Assembly: GCA_001464995.1 (NCBI GenBank)
Contig: LNEQ01000246.1
Span: 1-44,192 of the forward strand
Length of the DNA stretch: 44,192 nt
DNA from: Actinobacteria bacterium Ga0077541
GTDB taxonomy: Bacteria > Actinomycetota > Thermoleophilia > Miltoncostaeales > Miltoncostaeaceae
Direction of reading: 5' to 3'
A model generated the notes under the pieces. That model worked only from the letters and a program-made list of their open reading frames with translations, did not search any database and had not been told where the DNA came from. Position numbers and translations under genes: made by a program. Of the stretch, positions 39,430 through 44,192 are shown piece by piece. The number at the start of each line of letters is the position of its first letter. Positions within the stretch are counted from its first letter, which is position 1.

Positions 39430-40061
39430 GCGCGCCCGCCCCCCTCGTCATCGCCCACCGGGCCGGGAACTCGGCGCAGGCGCTCGCCGCGCTCGTGCCG
39501 GGCGTGGACGTCGTGGAGGCCGACGTGCACCTGTTCCATGGCCGCCTGGAGGTGCGCCACGCCAAGAGCCTCTGGCCGCTGCCCGTGCTCTGGGAGCGGT
39601 GGTACCTGCTCGGGCGCGGAGCGTCGCGCCCCCCGCTGTCGGAGCTGCTTCCGCTGATCCCGCCGGGCGTCCGGCTGATGCTCGACCTGAAGGGCCCCGA
39701 TCCGCGCCTGCCGGGCGCCGTCGCCGCGGCGACGGCCGGGTTCGCGGCCGAGCGCGGGCTGATCGTCTCCGGGCGCGTCTGGCGCACGATCGACCGCATG
39801 CGCGCCGTCGACCACGTGCGCACGCTCCACTCGGTGGGGAGCCCGCGCGAGCTGCGCGCGCTACTGCGCCGCCGCCGCGGCAGCATCGAGGGCGTCTCGA
39901 TCCACCAGGGGCTGCTCACGCCGGGGGTCGTCGCCGCCCTCCGCGAGCGGGTCGACTGGGTCTGGAGCTGGCCGGTGGACGACCCGGGGACGGCCGCGCT
40001 CCTCGGAGCGTGGGGCGTCACGGGCATGATCAGCGATGCGCCGGAGCGCCTGATCGCCTGA
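39426..40061 (+). CDS. Glycerophosphodiester phosphodiesterase family protein, probable CTG start
   Basis: The product has 211 residues. 'VIAHRAGNSAQAL' carries the His-Arg motif, 'VVEADVHLFHGRLEVRHAKSLW' the acidic metal site and second His, 'MLDLKG' the later acidic site. Total length is short for the family (usual 240-280). 'WVWSWPVDDPGTAALLGAWGVTGMISDAPERL' is the normal GDPD end. The frame upstream has no ATG, GTG or TTG; the next standard start would remove the catalytic HRAGN motif. A CTG at 39426 overlaps the PAP2 stop (CTGA), so translational coupling from CTG is the likely arrangement. It cleaves glycerophosphodiesters; coupling to PAP2 suggests phospholipid turnover. Confidence 0.8.
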   Translation: MSAPAPLVIAHRAGNSAQALAALVPGVDVVEADVHLFHGRLEVRHAKSLWPLPVLWERWYLLGRGASRPPLSELLPLIPPGVRLMLDLKGPDPRLPGAVAAATAGFAAERGLIVSGRVWRTIDRMRAVDHVRTLHSVGSPRELRALLRRRRGSIEGVSIHQGLLTPGVVAALRERVDWVWSWPVDDPGTAALLGAWGVTGMISDAPERLIA

Positions 40062-40081
40062 GGACCGGTCCTCGCGCCGCG

Positions 40082-40100
40082 GGTGCCCCGCGCGGGCACC
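40082..40100 (+). terminator. Hairpin after the phosphodiesterase gene
   Basis: GGTGCCC and GGGCACC pair with a five-base CGCGC loop, 20 bases after the stop and about 20 bases before the next gene's start region. It may also overlap that gene's promoter. Confidence 0.45.
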
Positions 40101-40119
40101 GGCGCGCCGCCTGGCTACG

Positions 40120-41574
40120 ATGACGCTCGTGGAGGAACGCGACCGGCACGCCGTCATCGATCCGGCCGACCTCGAGGTGTGCCTGCGGGTGCTGGCGCGG
40201 GCCGACGCCCTGCCGGCCGACGATCCGGCGGCCATCGCCATCCGCCGTGCGACCGCGGGGCTGTACAAGGCCGTGCGCAAGCGCCGCCGGGTGGAGGCGC
40301 GCGAGGCCGTCCTCGCCGCCGACAACGCGGTCGATGCGGCGACGGCGACCGCCGCCCCCGGGCGGATCGACGACGAGACCCAGGGGCTGCCCCTGACGCC
40401 GCGCGCGGTGGGCGACTCGGCCGGCACGTTGCTGCGCGCCCGGGCCTGCTACGTCTGCAAGGTGCGCTACACGCGCGTCGACGCCTTCTACCACCAGCTC
40501 TGTCCCGACTGTGCAGCGCTCAACCACCAGCGGCGCACGGCGCGCACCGACCTCACCGGGCGCACGGCGCTGCTCACCGGGGGCCGGGCCAAGATCGGGA
40601 TGTACATCGCGCTCAAGCTGCTGCGCGACGGCGCCCACACCACCATCACCACGCGATTCCCCCGCGACGCGGCCCGTCGCTTCGGGGCGATGCCCGACAG
40701 CGCCGACTGGATGCACCGGCTGCGCATCGTCGGCATCGACCTGCGCAACCCGGCGGCGGTCGTGGCGCTCGCCGACGCGGTCGCCGGGCGCGGCCCGCTC
40801 GACATCCTGATCAACAACGCCGCGCAGACGGTGCGTCGTTCCCCGGAGGCCTATGCGCTGCTCGCCTCTGCCGAGGCGGCCGAGCTGCCCGAGGGACCAC
40901 TGCCCGAGATGCTGGTCCTCGGCCCCTCGGGCGCGGATCTGCCGGCCGCGCTCCCCGGGCGGGCGGGGGAGCACTGGACCCCGACCCCGGCCGCCCTTGC
41001 CTCGCTGGCGCTCACCGCCGGGTCGGCCTCGTTCGAGCGGATCGCCGAGAACCGGGCGATCGACGCCGGCGGCCTCGTCCCCGACCTGCACCCGGTCAAC
41101 AGCTGGATCCAGACGGTCGACGAGGTGGACCCGGTGGAGATGCTGGAGGTGCAGCTCTGCAACATGACCGCGCCGTTCATCCTGGTCGGCCGGCTGAGGC
41201 CGGCGATGGCCGCCTCGCCGGCCCGGCGCACCTACGTCGTGAACGTCAGCGCGATGGAGGGCCAGTTCAGCCGCGGCTACAAGGGCCCCGGGCACCCGCA
41301 CACCAACATGGCCAAGGCGGCGCTCAACATGCTCACGCGCACGAGCGCGGGTGAGATGCTCGGCGACGGCATCCTCATGACCGCGGTGGACACGGGCTGG
41401 ATCACCGACGAGCGCCCGCATCCCACGCGGATGCGGCTGGCCGAGGAGGGCTTCCACGCCCCTCTCGACCTGGTGGACGGGGCGGCGCGCGTCTACGACC
41501 CGATCGTGCGCGGCGAGGCCGGCGAGGACGTCCACGGCTGCTTCCTCAAGGACTACCGGCCCTCGCCGTGGTGA
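40120..41574 (+). CDS. SDR-family protein with N-terminal zinc-binding region, no catalytic Tyr
   Basis: The product has 484 residues. The N-terminal 140 residues hold 'ACYVCKVRYTRVDAFYHQLCPDCAALNHQRR', with CxxC knuckles that suit zinc. Then 'ALLTGGRAKIGMYIALKLLRDGAHTTITTRFP' is the nucleotide fold, 'DILINNAAQTVRR' the NNA motif. The usual YxxxK is 'TNMAK' (Thr in place of Tyr) in 'KGPGHPHTNMAKAALNMLTR'. The same features recur in a widespread plant/actinobacterial family without a known reaction. The lack of Tyr argues for a non-redox or unusual role. The ATG at 40120 is clear. Confidence 0.85.
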   Translation: MTLVEERDRHAVIDPADLEVCLRVLARADALPADDPAAIAIRRATAGLYKAVRKRRRVEAREAVLAADNAVDAATATAAPGRIDDETQGLPLTPRAVGDSAGTLLRARACYVCKVRYTRVDAFYHQLCPDCAALNHQRRTARTDLTGRTALLTGGRAKIGMYIALKLLRDGAHTTITTRFPRDAARRFGAMPDSADWMHRLRIVGIDLRNPAAVVALADAVAGRGPLDILINNAAQTVRRSPEAYALLASAEAAELPEGPLPEMLVLGPSGADLPAALPGRAGEHWTPTPAALASLALTAGSASFERIAENRAIDAGGLVPDLHPVNSWIQTVDEVDPVEMLEVQLCNMTAPFILVGRLRPAMAASPARRTYVVNVSAMEGQFSRGYKGPGHPHTNMAKAALNMLTRTSAGEMLGDGILMTAVDTGWITDERPHPTRMRLAEEGFHAPLDLVDGAARVYDPIVRGEAGEDVHGCFLKDYRPSPW

Positions 41575-41609
41575 GTCCCGCCGGCTCAGGTCCGCCGCGG
41601 CGCGGCCGA

Positions 41610-41891
41610 GTGGGACGTGGATGCGGCGAGGAGCACAATGGCCGGAAGGCACGTCCGCTCGAGGCGATCGAGATCGCATGCCCGACCTGCGGCCTGATCG
41701 CCGAGCTCTACCGCCCCCGCGGGACGCGCCGGCCGAAGCTCTGCTCCTGCCCGAGCCCCGAGCGGGTCAAGCCCTCGACCCGGCCGCGCGTCTGCGAGAC
41801 CTGCACCACGGTTCTCAACCGCTACAACCGCGGCACGCAGTGCGGCGCGTGCCGCAAAGCGCAGGACGAGGGCCGACCCCTACCCTTGTAG
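41610..41891 (+). CDS. Small zinc-ribbon protein (about 93 aa)
   Basis: From the GTG at 41610 the product carries four Cys groups: 'IACPTCGLIAEL', 'KLCSCPSPE', 'RVCETCTTVL' and 'TQCGACRKAQ'. These could form two zinc ribbons. It ends 'EGRPLPL'. A GTG at 41568 would overlap the previous stop and add 14 poor-quality residues; the true start is not certain. It lies between the zinc-SDR and ilvA and reads as a partner of neither. It may bind nucleic acids. Confidence 0.6.
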   Translation: MGRGCGEEHNGRKARPLEAIEIACPTCGLIAELYRPRGTRRPKLCSCPSPERVKPSTRPRVCETCTTVLNRYNRGTQCGACRKAQDEGRPLPL

Positions 41892-41893
41892 GC

Positions 41894-43404
41894 GTGGACG
41901 GCCCCGACTACCTGCGCGCGACGACGTCGCCCGCGAGACCGAGCTGGAGCGCGCGCCGCTGCTGTCGGCCCGCACCGGGACGACGGTCCTGCTCAAGCGC
42001 GAGGACAACCAGCCGGCCTTCTCGTTCAAGCTGCGCGGCGCCTACAACCGCATGGCGCGGCTCTCCGCCGACGAGCGTGAGCGCGGCGTGGTGGCGGCCT
42101 CGGCCGGCAACCACGCCCAGGGCGTGGCGCTCTCGGCGGCCCGTCTCGGGTGCCGCGCCGTGATCGTCATGCCGGTGACGACGCCGCAGGTGAAGGTGGA
42201 CGCGGTGCGCGCGCTCGGCGGGGCGCAGGTGGAGGTGGTGCTCCACGGCGACTCGTACTCCGACGCCCAGGCCCGGGCCGACGCGCTGGCCGCCGAGCGC
42301 GGGCTGGTGTTCGTGCACCCCTTCGACGACCCCGACGTCATCGCGGGCCAGGGGACCGTGGCGATGGAGATCCTGCGGCAGCGCCCGGGGCCGATCGACG
42401 CGATCTTCGTGGCCGTCGGCGGCGGCGGCCTGATCTCGGGCGTCGCCTCCTACGTCAAGGCGCTGCGCCCGGAGATCCGGGTGATCGGCGTCCAGACCGT
42501 CGACTCCGATGCGATGGCGCGCTCGATCGAGAGCGGCGAGCGGGTGGTGCTCGACGACGTCGGCCTCTTCTCCGACGGCACCGCGGTGCGGCAGGTCGGG
42601 GTCGAGACCTTCCGGATCTGCCGGGAGCTGGTCGACGAGATGGTGCGCGTCGACGCGGACGCCGTCTGCGCGGCCATCAAGGATGTCTTCCAGGACACGC
42701 GCAGCATCCTCGAGCCGGCCGGCGCGCTGGCCGTCGCCGGGCTCAAGCAGTGGGTGGCGTCGACCGGGCACCGGGACGGGTGCCTCGTGGCGGTCGCCTG
42801 CGGCGCGAACATGAACTTCGACCGCCTGCGCTTCGTCGCCGAACGGGCGGAGATCGGCGAGTCGCGCGAGGCCGTGTTCGCGGTCACCGTGCCCGAGGAG
42901 CGCGGCTCGTTCCTGCGCTTCTGCGCCACCCTCGACGGCCACGGCATCACCGAGTTCAACTACCGGATCGCCGACGGGGAGCAGGCGCACCTGTTCGTCG
43001 GCGTGCAGATCGGCGGGCGCGAGGACGCGGCGCGGATCGCCGGGGCGCTGCGCGACGGCGGCTTCCCCACGCTCGATCTCACCGATGACGAGCTCGCCAA
43101 GCAGCACCTGCGCCACATGATCGGCGGGCGCTCCCGCCGTGCCCGCGACGAGCTGCTGTACCGCTTCGAGTTCCCGGAGCGGCCCGGCGCCCTGCTGCGC
43201 TTCCTGTCGGCCATGAGCCCCAACTGGAACATCTCGCTCTTCCACTACCGCAACGAGGGCGCCGACTTCGGCCGGATCCTGGTCGGGATCCAGGTCCCCG
43301 CAGCGGAGATGGAGGAGTTCCGGCGCTTCCTGTCGACGCTGGGCTACCCGCACCGCGACGAGAGCTCCAACCCGGCGTACCGCCTCTTCCTCGGCGGCGC
43401 CTGA
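41894..43404 (+). CDS. ilvA: Threonine ammonia-lyase with C-terminal ACT-like regulatory domain, frameshifted near its start
   Basis: The GTG at 41894 starts 'MDGPDYLRA', the family's usual opening. At about 41920 the frame shifts: 'DDVARETELERAPLLSARTG' continues in the other frame. The expected 'VLRAPVY' stretch between 'YLRA' and 'DVA' is absent, so roughly 19-20 bases seem to be missing. The rest is complete: 'KREDNQPAFSFKLRGAYN' (PLP Lys), 'ASAGNHAQGVALSA', 'VAVGGGGLISGVASYV', 'DGTAVRQVG'. Two ACT-like halves ('VTVPEERGSFLRFCATLDGHGITEFNYR' and 'YRFEFPERPGALLRFLSAMSPNWNISLFHYRNEGADFG') mark the biosynthetic, isoleucine-regulated form. It deaminates threonine to 2-oxobutanoate for isoleucine. 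An internal start at 42052 would drop the PLP lysine. Confidence 0.85.
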
Positions 43405-43533
43405 GGCCGGAAGTGCGTGCCGTTGGTCTCATGGACCGCATCCTGCTTGTCTGACTCATGCATCTCAGTGGCATGCCGATCTGGGGTGCGGGCCCGGCGG
43501 CACCGCCGGGGAGGCGATGACGGGAGTTGAGAG

Positions 43534-43731
43534 ATGACGTCGTACCAGGTGAACGTGAGACGGCGGGGCGTGTCCCCGCTCGGTCTGACGGTGGTCGTGG
43601 CCGCGCGCTCGCGCGACGAGGCGGCGGGCATCGCGACCGCGCTGGCCGAGAACCAGCGGGGCGGGATGTTCGAGCCGGGGCGGGTGCGCTCGCTCGGGCG
43701 GGTCGAGGCGGGCACCGCGGTGGACGCCTGA
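43534..43731 (+). CDS. Small uncharacterised protein (65 aa)
   Basis: The ATG at 43534 follows GGGAGTTGAGAG. The product 'SYQVNVRRRGVSPLGLTVVVAARSRDEAAGIATALAENQRGGMFEPGRVRSLGRV' has a beta-hairpin-like start and a helical middle. No family is recognised. It is followed 18 bases later by the strong palindrome at 43749. Confidence 0.6.
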   Translation: MTSYQVNVRRRGVSPLGLTVVVAARSRDEAAGIATALAENQRGGMFEPGRVRSLGRVEAGTAVDA

Positions 43732-43748
43732 TGTCCGGATCGGCCTGA

Positions 43749-43774
43749 CCGGCGCCCCCTCGAGGGGGCGCCGG
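43749..43774 (+). terminator. Perfect 26-bp palindrome, probable terminator
   Basis: CCGGCGCCCCCTC and its exact reverse complement abut with no spacer. It lies 18 bases after the stop of the 65-aa gene and 147 bases before the BI-1 gene. Its perfect symmetry would also suit a DNA-binding protein site. Confidence 0.55.
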
Positions 43775-43920
43775 CCGGGGAGGGGCCTCCGTCACGGGCG
43801 TCGAGGCCGCCGCGCGAGGGGATGAGCGCGGGAGGATGTGGGAGTACCCTGGACCCCGCCGGACCGGGGCGGGCGACCGATCCGGTGCGACGCGACATGT
43901 CGAGCCAGCGGGGAGGATCA

Positions 43921-44192
43921 GTGGCCGGGACGCCGGAGCAGTACGGGTACGAGCGCAGCACGTGGGACGCGGCCACCGGAGCGCGAGAGGACTCCCGCGC
44001 CATCTTCGGCAAGGTGATGTTCCTCGTGGCGATCACGGCCGGCTTCGCCGCGATGGGGGCCTACATCGGCCGTGATCTGTCGGGCGGGTGGGCCCTGGTC
44101 TGCTGGATCGCCGCCCTCGGCCTGACGATCGCCATGAGCTTCGGCCGCAAGCGCGAGGCCGCGACCGGCATGCAGATGGGCCTGCTGTTCGG
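43921..44192 (+). CDS. Bax inhibitor-1/YccA-like membrane protein, N-terminal part
   Basis: The GTG at 43921 follows GGGGAGGATCA. The 90 visible residues begin MAGTPEQYGYERSTWDAATGAR and reach the second membrane segment ('WALVCWIAALGLTIAMSFG'), with the first being 'KVMFLVAITAGFAAMGAYIG'. The sequence is characteristic of the Bax inhibitor-1 family (YccA in Enterobacteria), a multi-pass protein tied to calcium leak or FtsH modulation. It runs off the right edge. Confidence 0.75.
   Translation, partial: MAGTPEQYGYERSTWDAATGAREDSRAIFGKVMFLVAITAGFAAMGAYIGRDLSGGWALVCWIAALGLTIAMSFGRKREAATGMQMGLLF

Noticed and set aside
42052-42060. ATG at 42052 as the ilvA start
   Set aside because: It would delete the PLP-binding lysine segment (SFKLRGAYN), leaving an inactive protein; the frame break at 41920 explains the missing upstream start.
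1-44192. CRISPR array, prophage or secretion-system cluster
   Set aside because: No regularly spaced direct repeats, no phage structural or integrase genes and no secretion machinery were seen.

Overview
This is a very GC-rich window with short intergenic gaps, many GTG starts and frequent ATGA/GTGA stop-start overlaps. The gene content looks like a high-GC actinobacterium, most plausibly of the class Thermoleophilia (Solirubrobacterales or relatives). That placement is an inference from family content: Ig-like repeat exoproteins with calcified 'RTSTDGG...W' units, a GerW-like protein, separate LigD modules, a Tim44-like Gly-rich protein, and an SDR with an N-terminal zinc domain. No rRNA, tRNA, CRISPR array, phage gene or transposase gene was recognised.

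Layout. 0-3.1 kb: a radical-SAM gene running off the left edge and broken by a frameshift, a type II haloacid dehalogenase and a class I methyltransferase. 3.3-8.5 kb: one giant secreted Ig-like repeat protein with an embedded ConA/LamG-like domain and a C-terminal peptidoglycan-binding-like segment, split by three frameshifts. 8.5-10.8 kb: thymidine kinase, GerW-like protein and several tiny proteins. 10.9-14.7 kb: LigD ligase and LigD polymerase as two overlapping genes, then a DUF2252 protein and a small membrane protein. 15.1-18.6 kb: a two-gene operon of secreted carbohydrate-active proteins (phosphodiester glycosidase, then a glycosidase with three copies of a 41-residue C-terminal repeat). 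18.6-21.4 kb: a DbpA/DeaD-type DEAD-box helicase whose Q motif lies upstream of any standard start codon, and a lipoprotein. 21.4-26.7 kb: a coiled-coil protein, a zinc-ribbon protein, a chemoreceptor remnant, membrane proteins and a protein with three SRPBCC modules.

26.9-30.6 kb looks like a dormancy/stress island: universal stress protein, CBS-pair protein fused to DUF1918, small zinc-ribbon and helical proteins, and an alpha/beta-hydrolase plus phosphoribosyltransferase pair that corresponds to the two halves of mycobacterial Rv0571c. Inside it lies a 135-bp palindromic element with 15-bp perfect terminal inverted repeats and 7/8-matching flanking direct repeats. 30.7-33.4 kb is a compact operon of CoA ligase, PaaI thioesterase and SDR, probably for aromatic or related acid catabolism.

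33.5-37.3 kb carries a CopD/DUF2269-like membrane protein, SCO1, a Tim44-like protein and a zinc alcohol dehydrogenase. A 180-bp element with 19-bp terminal inverted repeats and TA flanks (MITE-like) is inserted exactly in the TAG stop codon of the next gene. 37.4-40.1 kb is a membrane-lipid group (LPG-synthase-like flippase/synthase family, PAP2 phosphatase, glycerophosphodiesterase). 40.1-44.2 kb holds the zinc-SDR, a zinc-ribbon protein, threonine ammonia-lyase (frameshifted near its start), a 65-residue protein and the start of a Bax-inhibitor-1 family protein that runs off the right edge.

A recurrent feature is reading-frame breakage at five places (about 443, 4115, 5041, 6091 and 41920). 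Family comparison suggests that in at least four of them several codons are missing rather than one base. One of these genes is the housekeeping ilvA, so assembly or sequencing micro-deletions must be considered before any of them is called a true pseudogene.
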